This document shows, piece by piece, positions 36,617-46,030 of a stretch of 64,000 nucleotides of DNA. The translations under genes and the position numbers were made by a program. The stretch is from Streptomyces zagrosensis. GTDB lineage: Bacteria; Actinomycetota; Actinomycetes; Streptomycetales; Streptomycetaceae. The stretch is from positions 744,001-808,000 of the forward strand of contig NZ_JACHJL010000001.1 in the NCBI RefSeq assembly GCF_014203645.1. The letters run 5' to 3'. The notes under the pieces are model-generated. The model saw only the letters and a program-made list of their open reading frames with translations. It was not told the DNA's origin and did not search any database. Positions within the stretch are counted from its first letter, which is position 1. Each line of letters opens with the position of its first letter.

Positions 36617-36669
36617 GTAGACCGATCGGTTTACTCGATATTCCCACTAGACTAGACAGATCGGTTTAC
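36617..36669. promoter_or_regulatory. Paired inverted repeats between EamA and TetR genes
   Basis: GTAGACCGATCGGTTTAC (36617-36634) and CTAGACAGATCGGTTTAC (36652-36669) are two 18-bp copies with near-dyad symmetry around CGATCG/AGATCG, spaced 35 bp apart. They lie in a less GC-rich promoter stretch, 58 bp upstream of the EamA start and 165 bp upstream of the TetR start. A TetR-type operator is the likely role. Confidence 0.65.
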
Positions 36670-36833
36670 CGTCAAGCTGTATGGGGCCCACTCGGGAGGA
36701 CGGGCCCGGTGTGCGGACCTCCAGCGGGGAGCTGCCGGGGGTAAGAAGCCGAGGCGGGAGGCCGGCGACGGCCCGTTCGCGCGGTGGAGTGGTCGGTGCC
36801 GTGAAATTGGCTGAGCGTGGGAGGCGAGCGAGG

Positions 36834-37490
36834 ATGAGTTCCGAGGTCACAGGGGCGCCGCCGACGGGCGATGCGCTCACGCCGGGTGCGCGGCGGGTGC
36901 TCGACGCGGCGGCCGAACTGTTTTACGGGCGCGGCATCAACGCGGTCGGTGTAGACCTCATCGCCAAGCAGGCCGGGGTCACCAAGAAGACCCTCTACGA
37001 CCGCTTCGGTTCGAAAGAGGCACTGGTCGCCGCCTATCTGCGGGAGCGTGATGAGCGCTGGCGCCGCTGGCTCACGGCGCGGGTCAACGAGGCGGCGGAA
37101 GCTGCGGACCTGGCCGAGGTCGGCGCCCCTGAGCAGGAAGCGGCGCGTGCCGCCGTGCGGGTGCTGGCGACGTTCGATGCGCTGGAGCGGTGGATGCGCC
37201 GTGAGAACCCGCGCGGCTGCGGCTTCGTCAACGCCGCAGCCGAGCTGCCCGATGCCGCGCACCCCGGGCGGCAGGTGATTGCCGACCAGAAGCGGTGGCT
37301 ACGCGGCTATCTGCGGGAGCTGTGCCACGCGGCGTCGGCGAGCGACCCGGACACGCTCGCGGACGAACTGGTCCTGCTCCACGAGGGCGCCATGGTGCTT
37401 AGCGGGCTGGCCATCGTGGACGCCCCGGTGCGCCTAGCGCGCGACGTCGCGGTACGAGCGCTGGCGCAGCGCGGTGTTGTGGGGACGTAG
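36834..37490 (+). CDS. TetR-family regulator
   Basis: This 218-residue protein has an N-terminal HTH (RRVLDAAAELFYGRGINAVG, then DLIAKQAGVTKKTLYDRFGS) and a C-terminal helical effector domain with RENPRGCGFVNAAAELPD, a motif seen in a common TetR subgroup. I chose the ATG at 36834 (MSSEVTGAPP) with a GAGCGAGG ribosome binding site; the frame is open 51 codons further but non-conserved in character. It probably controls the divergent EamA exporter through the paired repeats at 36617-36669. Confidence 0.88.
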   Translation: MSSEVTGAPPTGDALTPGARRVLDAAAELFYGRGINAVGVDLIAKQAGVTKKTLYDRFGSKEALVAAYLRERDERWRRWLTARVNEAAEAADLAEVGAPEQEAARAAVRVLATFDALERWMRRENPRGCGFVNAAAELPDAAHPGRQVIADQKRWLRGYLRELCHAASASDPDTLADELVLLHEGAMVLSGLAIVDAPVRLARDVAVRALAQRGVVGT

Positions 37491-37589
37491 GCCGCACGGG
37501 AGCGCGCCGCGCTGGGCGCTGGATCGGGGGCCGCTGGGTTGGGGTCGCCGTCTGGTGCGCGGCTGTCTCGGGTTCCGCGCCGGCCTCGC

Positions 37590-38363
37590 CTAGCCCGAGC
37601 GCACGAAGCCCGACTCGTACGCCGCTATGACCGCCTGCGTCCGGTCCCGTACCCCGAGCTTGGCGAGCACGGCGGCCACATGCGTTTTCACCGTTGCCGC
37701 GCCGACGCCGATTCGGTCCGCGATCTCCATGTTGGACAGTCCCACCGTCATCAGCCGCAACACCTCCGCCTCGCGCCCGGACAGCCGGCGCCGCAGGGCC
37801 CGGGCGGCGTCCCGTTCGGACGAAGCGCCCGCGTGTTGGGCGGCGAGCGCGCGGACGGCTGCGGGGAACAACAGGGTGTCGCTGGCGGCGACCAGCCGCA
37901 CCGCACGGATCAGGTCGTCCGCGCCGGACCGCTTAAGGAGAAAGCCGCTGGCGCCCACCCGTAGCGCGTCGTACACGTAACTGTCGTTTTCGAACGTCGT
38001 AACGACGATGATGCGGGGCGGGGACGGCATGGTGCGCAGGATCTGTTCGGTGGCGCGGATGCCGTCGATCTCAGGCATCCGGACGTCCATCAGCACGATG
38101 TCGGGGCGCAGTTCCCGTACCAGCGGCACCACCTCGGCCCCCGAGCGTGCCTCGCCGACGACGCTCATACCGGGCTCGCTGTCCACGATGGCGCGCAGGG
38201 CGGTGCGCACCAGATGTTCATCGTCGGCGAGCACGATCCGCAGCGTGGCCGCCGCTCCAGGGACGGGGCCGGGGGAGGAATCAGCAACAGGGCCCGCAGT
38301 GGGCTCAGCAACAGGGCCCGCAACAGGATCGGGTACGGGCGCTGCCAATTCGCCGCCGTGCAT
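37590..38363 (-). CDS. NarL/LuxR-family response regulator
   Basis: This 257-residue regulator has an unusual N-terminal tail of 40 residues rich in Pro/Val/Ala/Gly, then a receiver domain with Asp93 in DIVLMDVRMPEIDG and Lys in FLLKRSGAD, and a C-terminal LuxR HTH (LSGREAEVLRLMTVGLSNME, then VKTHVAAVLAKLG). The ATG overlaps the kinase stop by one base (TGATG). The tail is encoded by two 18-bp repeat units (38281-38298 and 38305-38322). It is the third gene of a three-gene operon. Confidence 0.92.
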   Translation of the reverse strand: MHGGELAAPVPDPVAGPVAEPTAGPVADSSPGPVPGAAATLRIVLADDEHLVRTALRAIVDSEPGMSVVGEARSGAEVVPLVRELRPDIVLMDVRMPEIDGIRATEQILRTMPSPPRIIVVTTFENDSYVYDALRVGASGFLLKRSGADDLIRAVRLVAASDTLLFPAAVRALAAQHAGASSERDAARALRRRLSGREAEVLRLMTVGLSNMEIADRIGVGAATVKTHVAAVLAKLGVRDRTQAVIAAYESGFVRSG

Positions 38364-39844
38364 CACACACCTCCGAGGGGGAGCCGCGCCATCAGTTGCC
38401 ACACACCGTCGTGGACGCCTGCGCTGCTGCTGCCGTGCAGCAGCGCCGCGCGTTCCGCGATGCCGCGCAGGCCGCGGCCCCCGCCCGACGCTGCGCGGCG
38501 TACGCCGGTGACCGGATTCTCCAGCTGGATCGCCACCTCGCTCTCGCTGACCGTCACGCACAGCCGTACCGGTACGTCCCCGGCATGCCGCAATGCGTTG
38601 CTGAGCCCCTCCTGCACGATCCGGTACGCCTCGCGGGACACCACGGGCGGCAGGAGGTCAATGGGGCCTGCCGTGCTGAGCGCGACCGTTCCGCCGGCTG
38701 CCCGGGTGCGGTCGAGCAAACCGGTCAGATCGGCGAGCGTGGGAGTGCTGAGAGCGAGTAGTGGGCGCGGGGCAAAGCCGTGGCGTGCAGCCCCGGGTGG
38801 CGACAGCGGGGCGGCTGCGGGCAAGGCAGGCGCTTTCGCCGTGTCGGACACCAGCTTTCTGCCGACCGCCTCGGGAGCTCCCGTCGCCTCCACCGGCTCC
38901 GTCGCCTCCACCGGCCCCCAACGGCTCGTGCCCCGCGCCGTGCCTGCGGTCGCCGCCGCGGCGCCCTCGGTAGCCGGCACAGGTTCACCGTCCTCACGCA
39001 ACAGACCCAGTACGCCGTCGAGTTCGCTGACCGCATCGCGCGTGGTGTCCTCGATGGCGGCCAGGGCCCTGCGGGCGAACTCCGGGTCGCAGTCGAGCAC
39101 CCGGCGCGCCGCACTCGCCTGCAACGTCACCGCGCTCAGGGCATGCCCGACCGAGTCATGCAACTCCCTGGCAAGCCGGTTGCGCACGGCGAGCTCGGTC
39201 GCCCGCCGCCTGGCGGCGGCGAGTTGGTCGCCTGGCGTGGCGCCGAGCAACACAGGTGCGCAGCGCGCCAGCACCGAGCCCGCCGCCGCGATCACCCCGA
39301 TGAGCCCGGCGAGCAACAGCAACCCGGCCAGGGGCGCGAAGGCAACGCCGCCGTCCCGCAGTCGAGCCACCCAGCTGATGTCGTCCGCCTCGTGTGGAGG
39401 CTCCATGGGCTGCGTAAGGAGCAGCAGCGCGGCCGGGGTAAGGGCCAGCGTCAGCGCGCTGACCAGGCCGCCCACCGCCAGATGGAGTGCGTACCAAAGG
39501 CTGGTGCGGCTGCGCGCGTCCCAGGAGTCGGCGGGGCGTTCGGCGAGCCGCTCACCCGGCACATCGCACAGCCAGCGGACGGCGCTGGCCTCCAGGGTGC
39601 GGACCAGGGGCACGAGACCGGTGACGGCTGCCACCGGCACCGCAAGCACGAAGACGGCGAGCTGCCAGGCCAGCGAGATGAAGGGGTTGACGTTGCGCGA
39701 GATCACCATCACCAGCACGGCGCACAGCAGGTAGTACGGCATGAGCAGTGCGCCGCCGAGGACCAGATGCACCCACCGCAGCCGCGCCCGCCGCCCGAGC
39801 CCCGCACGCAGCACCCGCCGCACACCCGAACCGCCGCCTAGCAC
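38363..39844 (-). CDS. Sensor histidine kinase (HisKA_3)
   Basis: This 493-residue kinase has about five hydrophobic segments in the first 200 residues, the phosphoacceptor His229 in RNRLARELHDSVGHALS, and a HATPase_c domain with YRIVQEGLSNALRHAG and GGGRGLRGIAERAAL. A long insert of low complexity (about residues 285-345, with EATEPVEATGAPEA) separates the two catalytic parts. I placed the start at GTG 39844, which overlaps the upstream membrane-protein gene by 7 nt; upstream extension would enter another gene's shadow frame. It should phosphorylate the regulator encoded next. Confidence 0.85.
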   Translation of the reverse strand: MLGGGSGVRRVLRAGLGRRARLRWVHLVLGGALLMPYYLLCAVLVMVISRNVNPFISLAWQLAVFVLAVPVAAVTGLVPLVRTLEASAVRWLCDVPGERLAERPADSWDARSRTSLWYALHLAVGGLVSALTLALTPAALLLLTQPMEPPHEADDISWVARLRDGGVAFAPLAGLLLLAGLIGVIAAAGSVLARCAPVLLGATPGDQLAAARRRATELAVRNRLARELHDSVGHALSAVTLQASAARRVLDCDPEFARRALAAIEDTTRDAVSELDGVLGLLREDGEPVPATEGAAAATAGTARGTSRWGPVEATEPVEATGAPEAVGRKLVSDTAKAPALPAAAPLSPPGAARHGFAPRPLLALSTPTLADLTGLLDRTRAAGGTVALSTAGPIDLLPPVVSREAYRIVQEGLSNALRHAGDVPVRLCVTVSESEVAIQLENPVTGVRRAASGGGRGLRGIAERAALLHGSSSAGVHDGVWQLMARLPLGGV

Positions 39845-41211
39845 GGACCGCGCCGCGCACCCGGCACCGGCCACCGCCCTGCCCGCAGCTTCGACTTCTC
39901 CCTCGACTCGGGCCTCGGCTCGCCCGTCATCCCCAGCGCTCGCCTCGCCGCGGGCCCCGAAGGAGCCGCCCCGGCGCCGCGCTCGGCGAGGAAGTAGGCG
40001 CAGGCCATGGCGATGAGCGTCCCCGTGATCACCTGCACAGCGTAGGTGAGGGACATCAGGGCGGTCATCCGCTCGTCGCTCCCCTCCTCGCTCAGCGACG
40101 CGAGCAGCAGCCAACCACCCCAGCAGGCCACCGAGGCCGAGCCCACCCCGCTGAGCGCGAGCGGTACCCACAGCCGTACGGCCGAGCCAGGGCGGAAGGC
40201 AATCAGCAGCACCCCAGCCACTGCGCTGACCAGGAGCAGCGGATAGATGGTCTCCAAGATGGTGAAGTCGAGGTCGCGCTCGTAGGCCCGCCCGGGGCTT
40301 AACCCAGCGTTTGACCCGGTCGCCCACAGCACGTGCACACACAGGGGAAACAGGGCCAGCACGGTCGCGGCCACGGTGACGATGCGCAGCGCGGGCCGGG
40401 TGGGGCTGGGCGGCAGGTCGGCCAGCCGGCCGTGCCACAGGTGGCCCCAGCGGTCGCGGGCGTACAGGACGAACAGCGTGCCGAGCGTGAGCCCTTGCAC
40501 GATGAAGCCGCCGTAGACGACGCCGAACACCCAATCGGCCAGGAACGCGCTGTCGTCACTGCCACCACCCGCAGGGCCCGAGTCGTGCCCGCCGCTCAGC
40601 GCCGCGCCGGCCAACTGGGCGGGAAAACCGATCATGATCGGCGTCAGAAGTCCCACGGCGCACCACATCGGCACCACAAGAAGCCAGGCCGGGGCTCTCG
40701 TGCCCCAGGGGCGAGTGAGGAGCAAGGCGATGCCGATGACGGCCGAATCCAGCACTACGGACAGGCCGTTGACGAGCCGTAGCGTCGTGCGGTGGTCGGG
40801 GTCGAGCAGCGTACTGCCATCCGGGATGCCGAGTTGGCTGCCGCAGATCCAGGCGATCTTGAGCGCCAGGTAGGGCACGCAGGCCAGGACGGCGACTGCC
40901 ACCAAACCCTGCCGGGCCCGTGCCAGTGGCGGTAGGGCGGAAGCCGCGCCGCGGACGGGGGCCGCGTTTCGGAGCGGCGCCGCGTCGTCCGGGTCGAGGT
41001 GCGGCGGGGTGGTGGAAGGCGCAAGCGACGGGGCGCGCGGCGTGGGCGTAGCCGTAGGGGCAGTACCGGTCAGTGGCACGCCGTCCGCCGACCGTACGTC
41101 CGCGGTGGCCGTGGGCGGAGTGGTCGATGGGGCAGTGGTCGATGGGGCAGTGGCGCGTGCTGCGGTGCGGGCGCTGGGGCGCTGGCCGCGCGGGGCGGGT
41201 GGCTGCGACAT
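39838..41211 (-). CDS. Multi-pass membrane protein preceding the two-component genes
   Basis: No family is recognised. The 457-residue protein has a Thr/Pro/Ala-rich N-terminal tail of about 95 residues and then about eight hydrophobic helices: GLVAVAVLACVPYLALKIAW with ICGSQLG, AWLLVVPMWCAVGLLTPIMI, then FGVVYGGFIVQGLTLGTLFV and others. The C-terminus is a basic cytoplasmic tail. It overlaps the kinase start by 7 nt, so the three genes form an operon. It may be the sensor partner of the kinase or its output; the sequence does not decide. Confidence 0.75.
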   Translation of the reverse strand: MSQPPAPRGQRPSARTAARATAPSTTAPSTTPPTATADVRSADGVPLTGTAPTATPTPRAPSLAPSTTPPHLDPDDAAPLRNAAPVRGAASALPPLARARQGLVAVAVLACVPYLALKIAWICGSQLGIPDGSTLLDPDHRTTLRLVNGLSVVLDSAVIGIALLLTRPWGTRAPAWLLVVPMWCAVGLLTPIMIGFPAQLAGAALSGGHDSGPAGGGSDDSAFLADWVFGVVYGGFIVQGLTLGTLFVLYARDRWGHLWHGRLADLPPSPTRPALRIVTVAATVLALFPLCVHVLWATGSNAGLSPGRAYERDLDFTILETIYPLLLVSAVAGVLLIAFRPGSAVRLWVPLALSGVGSASVACWGGWLLLASLSEEGSDERMTALMSLTYAVQVITGTLIAMACAYFLAERGAGAAPSGPAARRALGMTGEPRPESREKSKLRAGRWPVPGARRGPC

Positions 41212-41330
41212 GACACCAGGCTTCCGGGCGCGCTACCGCGTACGCATCGCCCACGGTGCCGAGGCCCCTCCACCGTACGGCGGAGCAGGCATCCTCCTCC
41301 AGGCCCCGCAGCCGCCACCGGCTCTGTGCG

Positions 41331-41370
41331 GTGACGAGCGGTGACGAGCGGTGGCCAGCGGTGGCCAGCG
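41331..41370. repeat. 10-bp tandem repeats upstream of the aminotransferase gene
   Basis: Two units of GTGACGAGCG are followed by two units of GTGGCCAGCG, in the 227-bp region between the membrane-protein gene (minus) and the aminotransferase gene (plus). No promoter is obvious. Confidence 0.8.
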
Positions 41371-41438
41371 GCGATCGGCGTCGGGGAGGTGGTGAGGCGG
41401 CATGGACGCGCCAGGCATACGCCCCGCATAGTGAGGGA

Positions 41439-42500
41439 ATGGAGAGCCTGGCACTGGATCAGACGGTACGCGAGCAGTTCGCGACGGAGACCACCTACCT
41501 CAACACCGCTTCCACCGGCGTGCTGCCTCGCGCCGCCGCGGATGCCGTTCGCGACGCCGTCGCCGAGTTCTGTGCCGGGCGGCCCTATCTTCGCGAGGGT
41601 TTCGGGGCGGTTCAGGAGGCTAGGGAAACGTTTGCCCGGCTGGTTGGTGTGGGTACCGAGCGGGTGGCGGCCGGGGCGTCGGTTGCGGTGTACGCCGGCC
41701 TGCTGGCAACCTCACTGCCGCCGGGCGCCGAGGTGGTCGTCGCGGACAACGACTTCAGCTCACTGGTCAACCCGTTCGCCATGCGGAGCGATCTCAAGCT
41801 GCGCAGTGTTCCGCTGACCGAGGTGGCCGACGCGGTGCGGCCGGGTACCGACCTGGTCGCCGTGAGCGCCGTACAGTCCGCGGATGGCCGCATCGCCGAC
41901 CTCGCCGCGATCAGGGACGCCGCCCGCACCCATGGGGCTCGTACGCTCATCGACGCCAGCCAAGCCACCGGCTGGCTGCCGTTGCGCGCCGACGACTACG
42001 ACTTTTTGGTGACGGTGGGCTACAAGTGGCTGATGACGCCCCGCGGCGCGGCGTTCCTGGTCACGCCCGAGGACCATTCCAGCGTCACGCCGGTGTTCGC
42101 CGGTTGGGTCGCGGGCGAGGAGCCATATGACTCCTGCTACGGAACGGTCGCCCAACTCGCGCACTCCGCGCGACGCTTCGACGAGAGCCCCGCCCTGCTC
42201 GCGTACAACGCGGCCCGGCACTCGCTCGCGCTGATCGAGCGGCTCGGCCCGGAGCGCATCGGCGCGCACAACACCGCGCTGGCCGACCGCTTCCGCGCCG
42301 GGCTCGCCGCACTGGGCCACGAGCCGATTGCGGCCCCCGGGTCGGCGATCGTCGCGGTACCGGGGCTCGGCCACCGCGCGGAACGGCTGGGCGATGCCGA
42401 TGTGATCCTGTCCAACCGCGCGGGAAACCTGCGTGCGGCGTTCCATCTGTACAACACGGAGGCGGACGTGGACCGGGCGCTGTCCGTCCTCGCGAATTGA
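41439..42500 (+). CDS. Class V aminotransferase-family PLP enzyme
   Basis: This 353-residue protein belongs to the class V aminotransferase / cysteine-desulfurase-like fold. It starts with TYLNTASTGVLPRAAADAV, has SAVQSADGRIADLAAI and LIDASQATGWLPLRAD, and the PLP lysine lies in FLVTVGYKWLMTPRGAAFL. The C-terminal active-site Cys of desulfurases is not seen, so it is more likely an aminotransferase, lyase or epimerase-like member. The ATG at 41439 has GAGGGA upstream. It stands alone, next to the ectoine genes on the opposite strand. Confidence 0.85.
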   Translation: MESLALDQTVREQFATETTYLNTASTGVLPRAAADAVRDAVAEFCAGRPYLREGFGAVQEARETFARLVGVGTERVAAGASVAVYAGLLATSLPPGAEVVVADNDFSSLVNPFAMRSDLKLRSVPLTEVADAVRPGTDLVAVSAVQSADGRIADLAAIRDAARTHGARTLIDASQATGWLPLRADDYDFLVTVGYKWLMTPRGAAFLVTPEDHSSVTPVFAGWVAGEEPYDSCYGTVAQLAHSARRFDESPALLAYNAARHSLALIERLGPERIGAHNTALADRFRAGLAALGHEPIAAPGSAIVAVPGLGHRAERLGDADVILSNRAGNLRAAFHLYNTEADVDRALSVLAN

Positions 42501-42628
42501 CGGCGACGAGGAACAGCGCCGCAGGGTGGCGCTGGCTGAAAGAGCCGCGGGGCGGCGCTGGCCGCTGGCCACCACCGCCCCGCTGGACGCGTCATCCCCG
42601 CCGGTCAGCCGGTCGGGGGTGCGACGAG

Positions 42629-43540
42629 CTACCGCACCGGTACGAAGGGTGGGCGCGCGCCGATGAAGTCGGGGCGCGGCACCGGAGCGGCGAAGGGCTC
42701 TACCGCCTGGTTTTCCATGCTGTTGAAGACGATGAAGACGTTGCTGCGTGGGTACGGGGTGATGTTGTCCCCGCTGCCGTGCATGCAGTTGCAGTCGAAC
42801 CAGGTCGCGGACCCCGCCCGGCCGGTGAACAGGCGGATGCCGTGCGCGTCGGCGAGCTTGGTCAGCGCCTCGTCCGATGGCGTGCCGGCGTCCTGCATCT
42901 GGAGGGACTTCTTGTAGTTGTCCTTCGGCGTCGCACCCGCGCAGCCGAGGAACGTGTGATGCGACCCGGGCATGATCATCAGCCCGCCGTTGGTGGCGTA
43001 GTTCTCGGTCAGCGCGATCGAGACGGACACCGTCCGCATGTTCGGCAGCCCGTCCTCGGCGTGCCAGGTCTCGAAGTCGGAGTGCCAGTAGAAGCCGGAG
43101 GCGCCAAAGCCCGGCTTGACGTTGATGCGGCTTTGGTGGACGTAGACCTCCGAACCCAAAATCTGCTGTGCCCGCCCCACCACCCGCGGGTCGCTGACCA
43201 GCTTGGCGAACGCCTCGCTGAGCTTGTGCACCTCGAACACCGACCGCACGTCCTGTGACGTGGGCTCGATGATCGAGCGCTCATCGGCCCTGATCACGGG
43301 GTCGGTGATGAGCCGGTCAAGCTCCGCACGGTAGACGTCCACCTCGTCCGGCGTGATGAGTTGATCCACCGTGAGGAAACCGTTCCGTTCGAAGCCGCTC
43401 AGCTCCGCGTCGTCGATGGGGCCTTTCGCCCGCTCGCCATCCGGCATCGCCCACACCACCGGGTCCTGCCGCGGGGTGGACACCTCGGTGGCCCCACGGG
43501 TCGGGTACAGGTCGGCGGTGCGCTCGGGTGCGGTGGTCAT
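42629..43540 (-). CDS. ectD: Ectoine hydroxylase
   Basis: EctD is an Fe(II)- and 2-oxoglutarate-dependent dioxygenase that converts ectoine to 5-hydroxyectoine. The 303-residue protein shows the iron ligands His153, Asp155 (FYWHSDFETWHAED) and His254 (CNCMHGSGDN), and the family signature around SGFYWHSDFETWHAEDGLPN. It is the last gene of the ectABCD operon, 91 bp after ectC. Its presence means the strain can make the hydroxylated osmolyte as well as ectoine. Confidence 0.96.
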   Translation of the reverse strand: MTTAPERTADLYPTRGATEVSTPRQDPVVWAMPDGERAKGPIDDAELSGFERNGFLTVDQLITPDEVDVYRAELDRLITDPVIRADERSIIEPTSQDVRSVFEVHKLSEAFAKLVSDPRVVGRAQQILGSEVYVHQSRINVKPGFGASGFYWHSDFETWHAEDGLPNMRTVSVSIALTENYATNGGLMIMPGSHHTFLGCAGATPKDNYKKSLQMQDAGTPSDEALTKLADAHGIRLFTGRAGSATWFDCNCMHGSGDNITPYPRSNVFIVFNSMENQAVEPFAAPVPRPDFIGARPPFVPVR

Positions 43541-43631
43541 GGTGTTGCCTTCCTCTCCTCTCGTACGGTCCGTACGTGGCGGGCCGCATCACCGGCAGGT
43601 GACCGGCGGGCGGCCGGGTGCCGCCCGCCCA

Positions 43632-44036
43632 TCAGGCGTCCGCGGGCTCCGTGAGCAGCGGGTACACGCCGTTCTCGTCGTGGTCCTCGCGGCCCGTAAC
43701 CGGCGGGTTGAATACGCATACGCAGCGAAAGTCGGTCTTCGGTCGCATGGTGTGCTTCTCGTGGCCGTCCAGCAGGTACATCGTGCCGGGCGTGATCCAG
43801 TGCTTCTCGCCGGTCTCTTCGTTGGTGAGCTCGGCCTCCCCCTCGACGCACAGCACGGCCTCGATGTGGTTGGCGTACCACATCGATGTCTCCGTACCGG
43901 CGTAAAGGATGGTCTCGTGCAGGGAGAAGCCGACGCGCTCCTTGGCGAGCACGATGCGCTTGCTCTCCCAGGTGCCCGACGCGGCCTTGACGTGCCGGTC
44001 GGTACCCTCGATGTCCTTGAACGAACGGACGATCAC
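43632..44036 (-). CDS. ectC: L-ectoine synthase
   Basis: EctC is a cupin-fold hydro-lyase that cyclises N-gamma-acetyl-diaminobutyrate to ectoine. The 134-residue protein starts [19 protein letters not shown] and has the cupin region with [20 protein letters not shown] and [16 protein letters not shown], including the metal-site Glu, Tyr and His residues. I chose GTG at 44036; AAAGG is upstream. The ATG at 44174 lies inside ectB and is not used. It is 82 bp after ectB. Confidence 0.96.
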   Translation of the reverse strand: MIVRSFKDIEGTDRHVKAASGTWESKRIVLAKERVGFSLHETILYAGTETSMWYANHIEAVLCVEGEAELTNEETGEKHWITPGTMYLLDGHEKHTMRPKTDFRCVCVFNPPVTGREDHDENGVYPLLTEPADA

Positions 44037-44118
44037 GGTGAGTTGGTGCCTTTCTCTGTCGCGCCCGGTCTGGGCGCGTGGGTCCCCCGCGGTGGTCGTC
44101 CGCGGGGCTGGTAGGAAG

Positions 44119-45387
44119 TTAGGCGGTCTCGCGGACGGCGCGGGCCAGGGTGCGCAGACCCTCGTCGAGCTCATCGGGGGTGATCGTCAGCGCGGGCAGC
44201 AGCTTGACGACTTCACTTTCCGGGCCCGAGGTCTCGATCAGCAGGCCGAGTTCGAAGGCGCGGCGGGCGATGGCCGTTGCCCGCGTCTTGTCGGTGAACT
44301 CCAAGCCCCAGACCAGGCCGCGGCCTCGGTACTCGGCGCCGAGTCGGGCGTGCTCATCGCAGATGGCGCGCAGTCCCTGCTCGACCTGCTCGCCGCGGGC
44401 CAGCGTCTGCTTTTCCATCATGCCGTCGGCCCAGTAGGTCTCCAGCGCGGCGGCGGCGGTGACGAACGCGGGGTTGTTGCCGCGGAAGGTGCCGTTGTGC
44501 TCGCCCGGCTCCCACACATCGAGCTCCGGCTTGAACAGGGTCAGGGCCATCGGCAGCCCGTAGCCGCTGATGGACTTCGAAACGGTGACGATGTCGGGGA
44601 CGAAGCCCGCCTCTTCGAAGGAGAAGAAGGCGCCGGTGCGTCCACAACCCATCTGGATGTCGTCCACGATCAGCAGCATGTCGCGGCGCTTGCACAGGGC
44701 GGCCAGTTCGCGCAGCCACTCGGCGCGGGCGACGTTGATGCCGCCCTCGCCCTGCACCGTCTCCACGATCACGGCGGCGGGCTGGTTGAGCCCGGAGCCC
44801 TGGTCCTGAAGGAGACGTTCGAACCACAAAAAGTCGGGCACTCGGCCGTCGAGGTAGTTGTCGAACGGCATAGGGGTGCCGTGCACGAGCGGGATGCCCG
44901 CACCGGCGCGCTTGAACGCGTTGCCCGTGACGGCGAGCGAGCCAAGCGACATGCCATGGAAGGCGTTGGTGAAGGAGACGATCGACTCGCGGCCCTTGAC
45001 CTTACGCGCCAGTTTCAGCGCGGACTCCACGGCGTTGGTGCCTGTCGGGCCCGGGAACATGACCTTGTACGGCAGGTCTCGCGGACGCAGAATCGTGTTC
45101 TGGAACGACTCCAGGAAGGCGCGCTTGGCGGTGGTGCTCATGTCGAGACCGTGCGTAACGCCGTCGCGCTCGATGTAGTCGATGAGCGCGCGTTTGAGGA
45201 CCGGGTTGTTGTGCCCGTAGTTGAGCGACCCGGCTCCCGCGAAGAAGTCGAGGTAGGTGTGGCCGTCCTCGTCGTACATGCGGCTGCCCTGGGCGCGGTC
45301 GAAGACGGTGGGCCAGCTTCGGCAGTAGCTGCGCACCTCCGACTCCAGGGTCTCGAAGACGCTTAGATCCGGCTGGGTGATGGTCAC
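44119..45387 (-). CDS. ectB: Diaminobutyrate-2-oxoglutarate transaminase
   Basis: EctB makes L-2,4-diaminobutyrate from aspartate semialdehyde with glutamate as amino donor. The 422-residue class III aminotransferase has [15 protein letters not shown] near the N-terminus, [15 protein letters not shown] with the PLP-binding Asp, and the catalytic Lys271 in [16 protein letters not shown] chose the GTG at 45387 ([12 protein letters not shown]) because AGGAG lies 8 nt upstream; no ATG fits. It is the second gene of ectABCD. Confidence 0.96.
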   Translation of the reverse strand: MTITQPDLSVFETLESEVRSYCRSWPTVFDRAQGSRMYDEDGHTYLDFFAGAGSLNYGHNNPVLKRALIDYIERDGVTHGLDMSTTAKRAFLESFQNTILRPRDLPYKVMFPGPTGTNAVESALKLARKVKGRESIVSFTNAFHGMSLGSLAVTGNAFKRAGAGIPLVHGTPMPFDNYLDGRVPDFLWFERLLQDQGSGLNQPAAVIVETVQGEGGINVARAEWLRELAALCKRRDMLLIVDDIQMGCGRTGAFFSFEEAGFVPDIVTVSKSISGYGLPMALTLFKPELDVWEPGEHNGTFRGNNPAFVTAAAALETYWADGMMEKQTLARGEQVEQGLRAICDEHARLGAEYRGRGLVWGLEFTDKTRATAIARRAFELGLLIETSGPESEVVKLLPALTITPDELDEGLRTLARAVRETA

Positions 45388-45466
45388 AGCATTCTCCTGG
45401 GAGATGAGTGGCGAGGGGTGGCGGGAGGGGGGAGTGGTTCGGTGGGGCGAGTGGGCCGAGCCGTGG

Positions 45467-46030
45467 TCAGCGGCCATCGGCTGGTGGTGTGAGCGGTCCA
45501 ATGCGGTACAGCACTTCGGGTTCGTGCGTACCGTCAGGGAACATCTGCCCGTCGAACAGCACCTCACGCTCCACCGCGGCCCCGTGTCGCTCAGCGAACG
45601 AGGTGAACAGCCGGTTGGATGCGGCGTTGTCCGGCGTGATGGTGGTCTCCATGCGGCGCACGCCGCTGTCAGCCGTGACGCGCGCGGTCAGTCCATCGAG
45701 CAGTGCTCCCGCGAGCCCCCGGCCGCGGCACGCGTCATCGACGGCTACCTGCCAGACGACGAGGGTCTGCGGGCGCTCGGGGCGGATGTACCCGGTGATG
45801 AAGCCGACTGGCGCGCCGTCTTCGGCGCGCGCCACCACGGACGTGGCGGCGAAGTCGCGGCACCACAGGAGGTAGCTATACGAGGAGTTCAGGTCCAGTG
45901 CCTTCGAGTCGCGGGCGATGCGCCAGATCGCGGCTCCGTCCTCGACTCGTGGCGTGTCGAGCTTCAGTCCCTTCGGTATTTCCAGGAATTCGCTGTGGGC
46001 ACGTGCAAGGTCTGCTTGTGCGGCGGTCAT
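45467..46030 (-). CDS. ectA: L-2,4-diaminobutyrate gamma-acetyltransferase
   Basis: EctA is a GNAT enzyme that acetylates diaminobutyrate, the second step of ectoine synthesis. The 187-residue protein has LNSSYSYLLWCRDFAATSVV, the acetyl-CoA loop VDDACRGRGLAGALLDGL, and METTITPDNAASNRLF. It is the first gene of the operon; its ATG at 46030 follows an AT-rich stretch with only a weak AGGT-type ribosome binding site. The promoter should lie in the unusually AT-rich intergenic region upstream. Confidence 0.95.
   Translation of the reverse strand: MTAAQADLARAHSEFLEIPKGLKLDTPRVEDGAAIWRIARDSKALDLNSSYSYLLWCRDFAATSVVARAEDGAPVGFITGYIRPERPQTLVVWQVAVDDACRGRGLAGALLDGLTARVTADSGVRRMETTITPDNAASNRLFTSFAERHGAAVEREVLFDGQMFPDGTHEPEVLYRIGPLTPPADGR

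Noticed and set aside
39845..40534. Histidine kinase extended upstream to 723 aa
   Set aside because: The extension is Arg/Ala/Gly-rich and lies opposite in frame to the well-supported membrane-protein gene; the GTG at 39844 gives a normal kinase.
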